Position numbers and translations under genes: made by a program. From Acinetobacter haemolyticus CIP 64.3 = MTCC 9819 (GTDB lineage Bacteria > Pseudomonadota > Gammaproteobacteria > Pseudomonadales > Moraxellaceae), in NCBI RefSeq assembly GCF_000369065.1, contig NZ_KB849802.1, forward strand, positions 65,642 to 129,641: DNA of 64,000 bases, given 5' to 3'. Below the pieces are notes generated by a model. It was given only the letters and a program-made list of their open reading frames with translations, ran no database searches and was not told the origin of the DNA. Below, in pieces: positions 26,891-35,912 of this stretch (the stretch's first letter is position 1; every line of letters begins with the position of its first letter).

Positions 26891-26910
26891 TCCCCCTTAT
26901 AACAGGGGGA
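26891..26910 (-). terminator. G/C hairpin between prpF and ispA
   Basis: TCCCCC and GGGGGA pair around an 8-base loop, 13 bp after the prpF stop. No T tract follows on either strand, so it may end prpF mRNA inefficiently or act as a 3' stabiliser. Confidence 0.4.
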
Positions 26911-26922
26911 TTTATACAGACC

Positions 26923-28110
26923 TTAGAAACTATCTCCTGGAACGCGCACCCAGCCTTCCATTAATACGCGTGCACTTCGACTCATAATGGCTTTTTTTAC
27001 TGACCATTTACCATCAATCAATTCTGCCTGCGCACCAACACGCAATGTTCCTGATGGGTGACCAAAACGTACCGCTTCTCGTTCACCACCACCTGCGGCT
27101 AAATTAACTAAGGTACCAGGAACTGCAGCAGCAGTACCGATCGCAACAGCAGCTGTACCCATCATTGCATGGTGCAGTTTCCCCATAGAAAGGGCACGTA
27201 CCAGCAAATCAACCTCAGTTGCCTCAACAGATTTTCCGCTTGAAGAGATATATGTTTTTGGCTTAGACACAAAAGCGATCTTTGGCGTGTGCTGACGAGA
27301 TGCTGCTTCAGAAATATCTTTAAATAACCCCATTTGCACAGCACCATAAGCACGAATCTTTTCAAAACGAGCCAGCGCTGTCGCATCACTATTGAGATGA
27401 TCTTGCAACTCAGTCCCTTGGTAGCCAATATCTTCTGCATTTAAGAAAATAGTTGGAATACCCGCATTAATAAAGGTCGCTTGGAATGATCCAATATCAG
27501 GTACATTGAGTTGATCCACCACATTTCCTGTAGGGAACATATCACCGCCATCTTCACCATCATCAGCAGGATCTAAAAACTCAATCTGAACTTCTGCTGC
27601 AGGGAAAGTCACACCATCTAACTCAAAATCACCTGTTTCTTGAACTTCTCCATTAGTGATCGGCACATGAGCAATGATGGTCTTCTGAATATTTTTCTGC
27701 CAGATACGTACCGTACATATACCATTTTCAGGAATACGCTCAGCATCGACCAAACCATTTGAAATTGCAAAGGATCCAACTGCCGCAGTTAAATTACCGC
27801 AGTTACCACTCCAGTCTACAAAAGGTTGATCTATCGAGACTTGGCCAAATAAATAATCCACATCATGTTCTGGCTCAGAACTTTTTGCCAAAATTACAGT
27901 TTTACTGGTGCTTGACGTTGCCCCACCCATCCCATCAATTTGCTTAGCATATGGGTCAGGACTGCCGATCACACGGAGAAGGAGTTGATCACGCGCTTGG
28001 CCAGCCACTTGTGCTGATGCCGGCAAATCATCTAATTTGAAAAAAATGCCCTTACTTGTCCCCCCACGCATATAGGTAGCAGGAACTTTAATTTGTGGGA
28101 CTGAACTCAT
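26923..28110 (-). CDS. prpF: 2-methylaconitate cis-trans isomerase PrpF
   Basis: 395 residues closely matching PrpF as I know it: N-terminal ATYMRGGTSKGIFF, DGMGGATSSTSKT near residue 62 and DWSGNCGNL near residue 97, which carries the catalytic Cys; a LAAGGG near the C-terminus. PrpF isomerises 2-methylaconitate in the methylcitrate cycle of propionate degradation, normally beside acnD, prpB and prpC. None of these is adjacent here; the neighbours are ispA downstream and a divergent permease. The related oxalomesaconate tautomerases (GalD) share the fold, but the sequence fits PrpF better. Confidence 0.88.
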   Translation of the reverse strand: MSSVPQIKVPATYMRGGTSKGIFFKLDDLPASAQVAGQARDQLLLRVIGSPDPYAKQIDGMGGATSSTSKTVILAKSSEPEHDVDYLFGQVSIDQPFVDWSGNCGNLTAAVGSFAISNGLVDAERIPENGICTVRIWQKNIQKTIIAHVPITNGEVQETGDFELDGVTFPAAEVQIEFLDPADDGEDGGDMFPTGNVVDQLNVPDIGSFQATFINAGIPTIFLNAEDIGYQGTELQDHLNSDATALARFEKIRAYGAVQMGLFKDISEAASRQHTPKIAFVSKPKTYISSSGKSVEATEVDLLVRALSMGKLHHAMMGTAAVAIGTAAAVPGTLVNLAAGGGEREAVRFGHPSGTLRVGAQAELIDGKWSVKKAIMSRSARVLMEGWVRVPGDSF

Positions 28111-28477
28111 TTCATTTCATCCTTTTATCGTGTTTTCGTACAACAGCGATTTCATTTTAAATTACTGTACAACAAGCCAAAATACTTTTTAACCTATTTT
28201 TCTAAGCCGAATATCATGCTTAAATTATGCTCTGTATATTCAGTGGATTAATTGTGTTTGACAATGGCAACAAAATAAAAAATTGTGAATTAAACAGCTA
28301 AAGCTATTTCTAGTTGTTTAAACATTCATCTTTGTTTATTTTACCATCGATTCAAATATAGGATTTTCAAGGATTTTTTAACACTACTTTCCAGTCATAG
28401 CCTAACTGTTGTTTTACTAGGCGAAAATCTTTCAATCTATTAGAATAATCCACTTATTCCTCGTCGAGCTCAGTCCT
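28111..28477. other. Divergent intergenic region prpF / amino-acid permease
   Basis: About 370 bp, AT-rich. A TTGACA hexamer occurs at 28258-28263 on the plus strand but no good -10 lies 16-18 bp after it. No gene or clear operator seen. Confidence 0.4.
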
Positions 28478-29836
28478 TTGAACAACGATACTTCTCAACT
28501 TCAGCGTGGACTAAAAAACCGTCATATTCAGCTCATCGCCATGGGTGGGGCAATTGGTACGGGCTTATTTTTAGGTTCTGCACAAGTGATCCAGTCTGCT
28601 GGACCATCTATCATTTTGGGTTATGCAATTGGCGGTTTGATCGCATTTCTAATCATGCGTCAACTCGGCGAAATGATCGTCGAAGAACCCGTTGCAGGTT
28701 CATTTAGCCATTTTGCGTATAAATATTGGGGTAAATTTCCAGGTTTCCTATCGGGTTGGAACTATTGGGTTCTCTATATCTTAGTGGCTATGGCAGAACT
28801 TACTGCTGTCGCAAAATACATCAATTACTGGTGGCCTCATATTCCTGCGTGGTCATCTGTATTGTTTTTCTTTCTTGTGATCACCGCGATTAACCTTACC
28901 AATGTAAAATTCTATGGTGAATCCGAGTTTTGGTTAGCGATCATCAAAGTAACAGCCGTGATAGCCATGATTCTATTTGGTTTGTTCTTGATCGCTACCG
29001 CTGATGCAAACTCAACTGCGTCATTTAGCAATCTTTGGACACATGGTGGCTTTTTTCCAAATGGTTTTGAAGGCTTATTCTTCATGCTGGCTTTCTTGAT
29101 GTTCGCTTTTGGTGGTATTGAACTCATCGGGATGGCTGCGGCAGAAGCAAAAGATCCAAAGAAAACCATTCCGAAAGCTATTAACCAAGTGGTATTTCGT
29201 ATCCTGATTTTCTATATCGGTTCATTGACGATCCTTCTGTCATTGGTTCCTTGGAATCAACTTGATTTAGGTGGTCTCGATAAAAGCCCATTTGTGATGA
29301 TTTTCAGTCAAATGGGAATTGGTTGGGCAGCACACTTACTAAACTTCATCATTCTAACCGCCGCATTATCTGTTTATAACAGTGGTATGTATGCAAATAG
29401 CCGTATGCTCTATGGTCTAGCTCAGCAAGGCAATGCGCCAAAAGTGTTCACAAAAACCAATAAACAAGGCGTGCCAATTCCTGCTGTTTTGCTTTCTGCT
29501 TTGTTGATTTTTGGCTGCGTACTTTTAAACTATTTTGTACCAGAAGAAGCACTTGGTCATTTGATGTATGTGGTTGTTGGGGCGTTGGTTTTAAACTGGG
29601 CGATGATCAGCTTAACGCATCTTCAGTTTATGAAAATGATCAAGAAAACTGGTCTGAAAACAAGTTTCCCTGCACTTTGGGCACCATTTAGCAATTATTT
29701 AGTATTAGCATTTATTGCTGTGGTTCTCTTTATCATGTGGCAACAAGGCTTTAAAGAGTCTGTGCTTATGATCCCTATTTGGATTGTGCTCATGCTTGCG
29801 CTATATAAAGTTCTCAACCCAAAATCCAAAGATTAA
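28478..29836 (+). CDS. Amino acid permease (APC superfamily, AAT family)
   Basis: 452 residues with about twelve membrane helices. The family signature QLQRGLKNRHIQLIAMGGAIGTGLF lies at the N-terminus, where the GAIGTGLF unwound helix binds the amino-acid backbone, and a second conserved FMLAFLMFAFGGIELIGMAAAEA stretch is near residue 205. Substrate not determinable (proline, GABA, aromatic or D-Ser type). The start is TTG 28478 because no in-frame ATG or GTG lies upstream before the family N-terminus; the Shine-Dalgarno is poor. A strong terminator follows. Confidence 0.88.
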   Translation: MNNDTSQLQRGLKNRHIQLIAMGGAIGTGLFLGSAQVIQSAGPSIILGYAIGGLIAFLIMRQLGEMIVEEPVAGSFSHFAYKYWGKFPGFLSGWNYWVLYILVAMAELTAVAKYINYWWPHIPAWSSVLFFFLVITAINLTNVKFYGESEFWLAIIKVTAVIAMILFGLFLIATADANSTASFSNLWTHGGFFPNGFEGLFFMLAFLMFAFGGIELIGMAAAEAKDPKKTIPKAINQVVFRILIFYIGSLTILLSLVPWNQLDLGGLDKSPFVMIFSQMGIGWAAHLLNFIILTAALSVYNSGMYANSRMLYGLAQQGNAPKVFTKTNKQGVPIPAVLLSALLIFGCVLLNYFVPEEALGHLMYVVVGALVLNWAMISLTHLQFMKMIKKTGLKTSFPALWAPFSNYLVLAFIAVVLFIMWQQGFKESVLMIPIWIVLMLALYKVLNPKSKD

Positions 29837-29855
29837 ACAGTTGGTCGCTTTAATC

Positions 29856-29886
29856 AAAAAGTGATTGCTTCGGCAATCACTTTTTT
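29856..29886 (+). terminator. Rho-independent terminator of the permease gene
   Basis: AAAAAGTGATTGC-TTCG-GCAATCACTTTTTT: UUCG-tetraloop hairpin with T tract, just upstream of the tRNA. Confidence 0.95.
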
Positions 29887-29906
29887 GTTTATAATCATTG
29901 CACTAT

Positions 29907-29982
29907 GCGCTCATAGCTTAACTGGATAGAGCAGTTGCCTCCTAAGCGACCGACGTGGGTTCGAGTCCCGCTGAGCGCACCA
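29907..29982 (+). tRNA. tRNA-Arg (anticodon CCU)
   Basis: A 76-base cloverleaf including encoded CCA. The acceptor stem GCGCTCA pairs with TGAGCGC, the anticodon stem GTTGC pairs with GCGAC around loop CTCCTAA (anticodon CCT, reads AGG), and the T arm has TTCGAGT. Its 3' end is one base from the stop codon of the convergent porin gene. Confidence 0.97.
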
Positions 29983-29983
29983 A

Positions 29984-31264
29984 TTAAAACCTAAAACTAT
30001 AATCAATGTTAAAACGCATTTCATTCGCTGAATGGAAAACCATATTCGTTGGCATATCATTACGATAATGGGAAAAACGGGCTCTCATCCCTAAACCTTG
30101 TAATTTACCTTCAGGGATTTTATACCCCAGATCGAACTCAATTGATTCCTCTTTAAAACGTAGACCTCCATATTGGAGTAAATCAATATCTTCCCCTTTT
30201 GCATATCGTGTCATAAAACGAAGACCATTTAGTGGAATATCACCTAATTGTGCATTTTTGAAATCATATTCATAACGAACTGAATAGACTTTTTCATCCT
30301 TATTCGAATAATCCGAACTCATAAAATCAAGCACAACAGGACTTTCTGTTCCCGATAAAAATGGTAATCCCGTCGAACCAAACGACTGCATATATCCCAA
30401 AGAAATCGTATGATTTTGATAATTCAAACCAAATAAACCACTCAAATGACGGTTATCCACCTCTCCGATTTGTTTGCTTCCCATTTCAGCACTATTAAAA
30501 AAACGCACATCACTTAAAAAATTAAGTTGTTCGTTTAAGGCTTGTTTCCCGTTAAAACCTAAAAATTGTTGCTGGTAAATATCTTTAAGTTCTGCATGAT
30601 AAGCGCGTAAACGGTAATCTTTTAATTGATAATTTCCCCCGAAGCTATAAAAATGGTCGGTCTTTGCTGATTTATCAAAACGTTGGTTAATATTATCTAT
30701 ACCCACCTCTGTATAGCGAATCGAGTCGCGTTGTCGCACTTCATCTACATAAAACCCCTCTACTTGAAGATTTGGAATTTCATTTGAAACAAAGCGCACC
30801 CCGCGATAAGTCTGGGGAAATAAACGTGCTGGCGATGAAAATATAGTCGGCAATTGTGGAACGAGATCCCCCACAAACAGCTCATTTTTTCTGAATTTTG
30901 CCTTTCCCGTAATTCCAATTTTCCCATAATAATCATCACGAGAATTATCCGCATTGACCTGCAATAAACCACTACGAGCATAGTCATCTGCACGATTGCC
31001 CATCAAGTTAAAGCCTGCCATTGCCAACACATCAAGACCGAATCCTACGTTACCCTCGGTATAACCAGACTGTCCTTTAAAGATTAAACCCTGTGCCCAA
31101 TCTCTGGCGGCTGTATAGGGATATGGATCTTGCTTATAGTCTCGGTCGAAGTAAAAATTTCGAAGTGTCAGCTCGGCTTTACTGTCTTCAATAAACTCGG
31201 CATGTGCGATCTGACTAAATAACGGGCACAAGCATATCCCCATCCATACAGATGTCTTTTTCAT
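29984..31264 (-). CDS. vanP: OprD family outer-membrane porin, probable vanillate porin
   Basis: 426 residues: a signal peptide (MKKTSVWMG...AHAE, cleavage near 22), then an OprD-type barrel starting FIEDSKAELTLRNFYFDRDY and ending in a C-terminal Phe (SFRF), as needed for BAM recognition. OprD-family channels admit specific small aromatic or dicarboxylic acids. It follows vanK after 31 bp on the same strand, and an equivalent porin (vanP) is known next to vanK in A. baylyi as I recall, so vanillate is the likely substrate. The stop codon is one base from the convergent tRNA-Arg. Confidence 0.85.
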   Translation of the reverse strand: MKKTSVWMGICLCPLFSQIAHAEFIEDSKAELTLRNFYFDRDYKQDPYPYTAARDWAQGLIFKGQSGYTEGNVGFGLDVLAMAGFNLMGNRADDYARSGLLQVNADNSRDDYYGKIGITGKAKFRKNELFVGDLVPQLPTIFSSPARLFPQTYRGVRFVSNEIPNLQVEGFYVDEVRQRDSIRYTEVGIDNINQRFDKSAKTDHFYSFGGNYQLKDYRLRAYHAELKDIYQQQFLGFNGKQALNEQLNFLSDVRFFNSAEMGSKQIGEVDNRHLSGLFGLNYQNHTISLGYMQSFGSTGLPFLSGTESPVVLDFMSSDYSNKDEKVYSVRYEYDFKNAQLGDIPLNGLRFMTRYAKGEDIDLLQYGGLRFKEESIEFDLGYKIPEGKLQGLGMRARFSHYRNDMPTNMVFHSANEMRFNIDYSFRF

Positions 31265-31295
31265 TTTTTATCTCAACTATTTAATTTTTTAGGAT

Positions 31296-32645
31296 TTAAG
31301 GTGCTGTTTTAAGGGCGTAATTTTGCTCTTTTTTGTTCCTGTAAAAAGCATTACCCAAGCTTAAAATCAAGAAAATAGCTAAAATAAAGACCACACCGTA
31401 ATAAGCATAAAGCGTGGCTGGAGCGATACCTTTATCCAGAAAAATGCCTGCAACTGTTGGTGATAAAATTGCACCAATACGACCAAATCCAATGGCATAA
31501 CCTACACCACGACTACGGATTTCAGCATCATAAATTGTCGGTGAGATTGAATATAAGCCTGCGACACAACCATTGATAAGCGTTCCTAATAGCAAACCAA
31601 CCACCAGCGCTATACTGACATGCGTTGATACTGCAACAAATAAGAATACACAAACTGCCGTTAACCCTAAGAACAGGCTTAATGCGTAGAAAATTTTGAT
31701 ACGTGAAGCAAGTAATCCGATGATTGCCGCACCAAAAATCCCGCCAATACTAATTAAAATTCCGGTCGTCACACCCTGATCAGCTGACATTCCCATTGAA
31801 AGTAAAATTTTAGGTGTCCAGCTCATCACAAAATAAAAACCGAACATTACTAAGAAAAAAGCAAACCAAAGGCAAAGTGTTTGGAAGCGAAGATGACCGT
31901 CAAATAGCTTTACTAATTCCCCTTTATTTCCCGCGGTACTGGTTTTTACTTGGTGTGGTAAAGCAGACAGAGTACTTCCCCCTATTCTCTGCATCGTTAT
32001 ATTAATTTGCTTCAACGCTTGTTTCGGTCTTTTTGCCAACAAATAATCCAGTGATTCTGGCAGCAACCAGATGCTCACAAATAGCATCATGATCGTCGCA
32101 ATCCCCCCTGCCAAGAAAATTGAACGCCAACCCAATTGCTCAATCAATGCCAGTGATAATACGCCTCCCAATGTCGCACCGATTCCATAACCAGTAGACA
32201 TTAAACTCACTGCAAGACTTCTCCATTGCCCATTTGCATACTCACTTGCTAAAACATTACTACTTGCCAAAATTCCACCGACACCAATACCCGTGATAAA
32301 ACGAAGTATTGCTAAGGTATGGTGATTGTCTACAAATGCACAGGCCAACATGCTTAAACCAGAAATAACCAAGCAAGTTAAGATCAACAAACGACGACCC
32401 ACTTTATCTGCAAAAGGCGCTAAAAATATTGAACCAGCGGCCATTCCGAATAAACCTGCACTCAAGAGCAATCCGATTTGTGCGCCTGATAGAGACCATT
32501 CCATAGACACTGAAGGGGCTGTAAATGCCATGACCATGACATCAAAACCATCGATAATGTTTAGACAAATACAAATTGAAATCACGAACCACTGATAACG
32601 GCTCATCTTATTTTGGTTTATTTCACTTAGAACATCTCGGTTCAT
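31296..32645 (-). CDS. vanK: Aromatic acid:H+ symporter VanK (AAHS family MFS)
   Basis: 449 residues, twelve-helix MFS protein of the PcaK/BenK/VanK branch. The DGFDVMVMAFTAPS motif in helix 1 (Asp essential in PcaK) and the GxxADKVGRR loop (APFADKVGRRLL, residue about 80) are characteristic. It imports vanillate/protocatechuate-type acids. ATG 32645 with GGAG eight bases upstream is chosen; an upstream start would place the RBS inside the gene. Divergent from vanAB and cotranscribed with the porin. Confidence 0.9.
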   Translation of the reverse strand: MNRDVLSEINQNKMSRYQWFVISICICLNIIDGFDVMVMAFTAPSVSMEWSLSGAQIGLLLSAGLFGMAAGSIFLAPFADKVGRRLLILTCLVISGLSMLACAFVDNHHTLAILRFITGIGVGGILASSNVLASEYANGQWRSLAVSLMSTGYGIGATLGGVLSLALIEQLGWRSIFLAGGIATIMMLFVSIWLLPESLDYLLAKRPKQALKQINITMQRIGGSTLSALPHQVKTSTAGNKGELVKLFDGHLRFQTLCLWFAFFLVMFGFYFVMSWTPKILLSMGMSADQGVTTGILISIGGIFGAAIIGLLASRIKIFYALSLFLGLTAVCVFLFVAVSTHVSIALVVGLLLGTLINGCVAGLYSISPTIYDAEIRSRGVGYAIGFGRIGAILSPTVAGIFLDKGIAPATLYAYYGVVFILAIFLILSLGNAFYRNKKEQNYALKTAP

Positions 32646-32814
32646 GTGTATATCTCCAACACTGGATAAAATACACATACATCAACGCAAAAGCGTGTGC
32701 GCGATGGCTGATCATGCATATCCCTATCCAAAAATTTATTAACATTGTTTGATTTCACAAACCGTATGCTGTCGATACGTTTTGCTAAGCATCCTGCTTT
32801 TTTTATACTGAATA

Positions 32815-32826
32815 AATGGATCCAAA
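32815..32826. promoter_or_regulatory. VanR-type operator 1 (vanK side)
   Basis: AATGGATCCAAA matches the operator ATTGGATCCAAT at 10 of 12 positions with a perfect TGGATCCA core, about 170 bp upstream of vanK. Confidence 0.6.
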
Positions 32827-32965
32827 AAATCAATGGTTTTATTAAAAAATAAATCTCATTCGAATTAATATTTTTTAAAATTTAAAATTAGATTTATTTT
32901 CAATGATATATACATTTAATAGAAAGAGAAAAATGGCTCTTTCAGAAAACAAACATGCCAAATGC

Positions 32966-32994
32966 TTGACATGAATTTATCAAAACCATAAATT
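32966..32994 (+). promoter_or_regulatory. vanA promoter
   Basis: TTGACA (32966-32971), 17-bp spacer, TAAATT (32989-32994). The operator at 32992-33003 covers the end of the -10 and the transcription start, so bound VanR would block it. Confidence 0.6.
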
Positions 32995-33003
32995 GGATCC
33001 AAT
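32992..33003. promoter_or_regulatory. VanR operator 2 (vanA side)
   Basis: ATTGGATCCAAT is a perfect 12-bp palindrome identical to the operator I know for the GntR-type VanR of Caulobacter, 22 bp before the vanA start. A vanR gene of that class lies in this cluster. Confidence 0.85.
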
Positions 33004-33025
33004 AAGTGATAAGGAGACGTCACAC

Positions 33026-34102
33026 ATGTTTATTAAAAATGCTTGGTATGTCGCATGCCGTCCAGAAGAAATTCTAGATAAGCCTCTTGGTCGCACAATT
33101 TGTGGTGAAAAGATTGTTTTTTATCGTGGCAAAGAAAATCAGGTCGCTGCCGTGGAAGATTTCTGCCCACATCGTGGTGCTCCACTGTCATTAGGTTATG
33201 TTGAAGATGGAAACCTCGTATGTGGTTACCATGGCTTAGTGATGGGATGTGACGGAAAAACGGTATCTATGCCAGCACAACGTACCCATGGTTTTCCATG
33301 CAACAAAGCCTACGCAGTCATCGAAAAATATGGATTCATTTGGATTTGGCCAGGTGAAAAAGCATTAGCAGACGAATCAAAACTTCCAACACTAGAATGG
33401 GCCGAACATCCCGAGTGGAGTTATGGTGGCGGCTTATTTCATATTCAGTGTGATTACCGCCTAATGATCGACAACCTCATGGATTTAACCCATGAAACCT
33501 ATGTTCACTCAAGCAGTATTGGTCAAAAAGAAATTGATGAGGCACTCCCTGTAACGAAAGTGGATGGTGATCACGTCATTACTGAACGTTATATGGAAAA
33601 TGTTATTGCACCGCCTTTCTGGCAAATGGCACTTCGTGGCAACAATTTGGCCGATGACATACCTGTAGATCGTTGGCAGCGCTGTCATTTCTATGCTCCA
33701 AGCAACGTACACATTGAAGTCGGTGTCGCTCATGCGGGATACGGTGGCTATGACGCACCAAAAGATAAAAAAGTCTCCTCTATCGTTGTAGATTTCATTA
33801 CACCAGAAACTGAAACCTCACATTGGTATTTCTGGGGAATGGCACGTAATTTCCAGCCAGAAAATGTTGAACTCACCGATCAAATTCGCGAAGGCCAAGG
33901 CAAAATTTTCACTGAAGATTTAGAAATGCTGGAACAGCAACAACAAAATATTTTAAGCAATCCTCACCGAAAGTTATTGATGCTTAACATCGATGCAGGT
34001 GGTGTTCAGTCACGTCGAGTCATTGATCGTCTGCTTACTGAAGAAAGCACAACGCCTCCTGAAATATCTAAACATAAGTTTCCAAATATTCATGTGATTT
34101 AA
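33026..34102 (+). CDS. vanA: Vanillate O-demethylase oxygenase subunit VanA
   Basis: Rieske non-haem iron oxygenase, 358 residues, that demethylates vanillate to protocatechuate and formaldehyde with electrons from VanB. The Rieske cluster ligands are Cys47 and His49 (CPHRG) and Cys66 and His69 (CGYHG); the mononuclear iron site is in NLMDLTHETYVHSSSIG (about 153-169). ATG 33026 with AAGGAG nine bases upstream is chosen rather than the ATG-less frame extension from 32993, which overlaps the operator. Followed by vanB after 12 bp. Confidence 0.95.
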   Translation: MFIKNAWYVACRPEEILDKPLGRTICGEKIVFYRGKENQVAAVEDFCPHRGAPLSLGYVEDGNLVCGYHGLVMGCDGKTVSMPAQRTHGFPCNKAYAVIEKYGFIWIWPGEKALADESKLPTLEWAEHPEWSYGGGLFHIQCDYRLMIDNLMDLTHETYVHSSSIGQKEIDEALPVTKVDGDHVITERYMENVIAPPFWQMALRGNNLADDIPVDRWQRCHFYAPSNVHIEVGVAHAGYGGYDAPKDKKVSSIVVDFITPETETSHWYFWGMARNFQPENVELTDQIREGQGKIFTEDLEMLEQQQQNILSNPHRKLLMLNIDAGGVQSRRVIDRLLTEESTTPPEISKHKFPNIHVI

Positions 34103-34114
34103 AGGAAGATGAAC

Positions 34115-35059
34115 ATGGACGTAATCATTCAGAAAATTCATCAACTCACCCCATCAATTCGTGCATTTGAACTGGTGTCAGCAAACGGTACGCCTCTCCC
34201 GACTTTTGAAGCAGGTGCACATATTGATGTGCATCTTAAAAATGGCTTAACTCGTCAATATTCACTTTCAAATAGTTGTAGTGAACGACATCGTTATGTC
34301 ATTGGTGTGCTACATGACGCCAATTCACGGGGAGGATCACGTTGTATCCATACGGAATACCATGAAGGTGATCTTCTACAAATTGGAGAACCTCGTAATT
34401 TATTTAAAATTCACCCTGAAACGAAACAAGCCATTTTATTTGCAGGCGGCATTGGGATTACGCCTATTTTATCCATGGCATATCGGCTTAAATCCGCACG
34501 AATTCCATTCGAGTTACATTACTTCGTCCGTAGCCATGACATGATTGCCTTCTACGGTAATTTAACTGAACATTTTGGGTCAAATATTCATTTCCATATT
34601 CAAGACCAACCAGGTACCGGTTGCGATATGTCACAGGCACTCCATCAGAATACACCCGACAAACACCTATATGTCTGTGGTCCAACAGGTTTTATGGAGT
34701 TTGTGACTAACTCTGCAATACAAGCTGGATGGCAAACTGAACAGCTACACCAAGAGCATTTTGTTGCACAACTCGCAGATACTTCAAATAATGAAGCCTT
34801 TACTATTGAAGTTAAAGGTACAGACCGTCAAATCAAGGTGTTAGCCCACCAGACTGCCACCCAAGCTTTGATTGAACATGGTTTTGATGTGCCAATTTCC
34901 TGTGAACAAGGCATTTGTGGGACTTGTATTACTCGTGTAATCGAAGGCACTCCAGAACATCGCGATGTATTTATGACCGATGAAGAGCATGCGCTTAATA
35001 ACCAGTTTACGCCGTGTTGTTCTCGTGCAAAGTCGAAAAAACTCGTCATTGAACTGTAG
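34115..35059 (+). CDS. vanB: Vanillate O-demethylase reductase subunit VanB
   Basis: 314-residue phthalate-dioxygenase-reductase-type flavoprotein. Order of domains: FMN-binding barrel with RQYSLSN (about 48-54), NAD-binding domain with FAGGIGITPILSM (about 108-120) and a C-terminal plant-type [2Fe-2S] ferredoxin with CEQGICGTC plus a distal Cys (TPCC). It passes NADH electrons to VanA. ATG 34115 has AAGGA eight bases upstream; the ATG at 34109 would leave only two bases of spacing. Confidence 0.94.
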   Translation: MDVIIQKIHQLTPSIRAFELVSANGTPLPTFEAGAHIDVHLKNGLTRQYSLSNSCSERHRYVIGVLHDANSRGGSRCIHTEYHEGDLLQIGEPRNLFKIHPETKQAILFAGGIGITPILSMAYRLKSARIPFELHYFVRSHDMIAFYGNLTEHFGSNIHFHIQDQPGTGCDMSQALHQNTPDKHLYVCGPTGFMEFVTNSAIQAGWQTEQLHQEHFVAQLADTSNNEAFTIEVKGTDRQIKVLAHQTATQALIEHGFDVPISCEQGICGTCITRVIEGTPEHRDVFMTDEEHALNNQFTPCCSRAKSKKLVIEL

Positions 35060-35101
35060 CATTTTCGAGTTCCTTTTCACCTCAGCGTCAAAAGGGACTC
35101 A

Positions 35102-35788
35102 TTAAGTTTCATCACTAAGAATACCAGTTAAGGTTTCACCTAATATCACCACACTACTATGTTCGCGCATAAGGGTTTCAGCACGTCCTGCTTGGCGATG
35201 TAATAAGGCATCATAAATTGAACAATGTTGGAGATGCGCATAATGCAATCGACGATATTCCGATAACGCCTTTGTTTGATCGAAAGTAATCGCTTGCGCT
35301 GATGCCATTGGCAGTTGATTATTTTTTGCCAAAGCCTGTAATAGCGCTATATTCTGCGCTCCTTGAATAATCGTATCGTGAAAAATTACATTATAGTGGT
35401 GATAGCGCTCTAATTCAGCATCACCAAATTCAGTATGCTCATTAAAAAGCTGTTCTATTTCCTGAATGCATTCTTGCAAGGTAAGTTTTTGCTGATCAGT
35501 TAATCCTTGCTCTGCTATTGTTTTTGCTGCCAACCCTTCAAGCACTCCACGAACCTCAAGTGCATCATGAATCAGTTTTCCGGAAATCTCTCGTACCGTA
35601 TACCCGCGAGTTGGATTTTTTATTAACAGACCTTCCTGCTCAAGCAAACGAAATGCCATTCGAATCGGCTGCCTAGATACACCTAGCAACTCCGCAGTTG
35701 GAATCTCAGCAATTCGACTTCCCCCTTCAATTTCCCCTGCGATGATCATTTTTCTGAGTTTAATTAAAACTTGTTGCCCTGAAGACAT
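35102..35788 (-). CDS. vanR: GntR-family (FCD) regulator VanR
   Basis: 228 residues: an N-terminal winged helix with LLGVSRQPIRMAFRLLEQEGLL (about 34-55) and a C-terminal all-helical FCD ligand domain with metal-binding His residues (e.g. FHDTII, HYAHLQH). It converges on vanB with 42 bp between stops. FCD regulators of this type repress van genes until vanillate binds. The matching operators in the vanK/vanA region support the assignment. No equally good operator is seen upstream of vanR itself. Confidence 0.88.
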   Translation of the reverse strand: MSSGQQVLIKLRKMIIAGEIEGGSRIAEIPTAELLGVSRQPIRMAFRLLEQEGLLIKNPTRGYTVREISGKLIHDALEVRGVLEGLAAKTIAEQGLTDQQKLTLQECIQEIEQLFNEHTEFGDAELERYHHYNVIFHDTIIQGAQNIALLQALAKNNQLPMASAQAITFDQTKALSEYRRLHYAHLQHCSIYDALLHRQAGRAETLMREHSSVVILGETLTGILSDET

Positions 35789-35912
35789 GCTTAATCACAC
35801 ACTATCTAAATCTAAACCGATCTTTGATGCTAACAACTTCATCTATAAAATGATATAGAGGAAATACCCTATCCAAATAGAGCATAGGGTATCCAAGAAG
35901 TTTTTATGACAA

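Larger units (their letters stand above)
32646..33025. other. Divergent vanK/vanA control region
   Basis: 380 bp of AT-rich DNA carrying two VanR-type operators and the vanA promoter, listed separately. No gene is seen. Confidence 0.7.

Noticed and set aside
28258..28286. Sigma70 promoter for the amino-acid permease from TTGACA at 28258
   Set aside because: No matching -10 hexamer at an acceptable distance.
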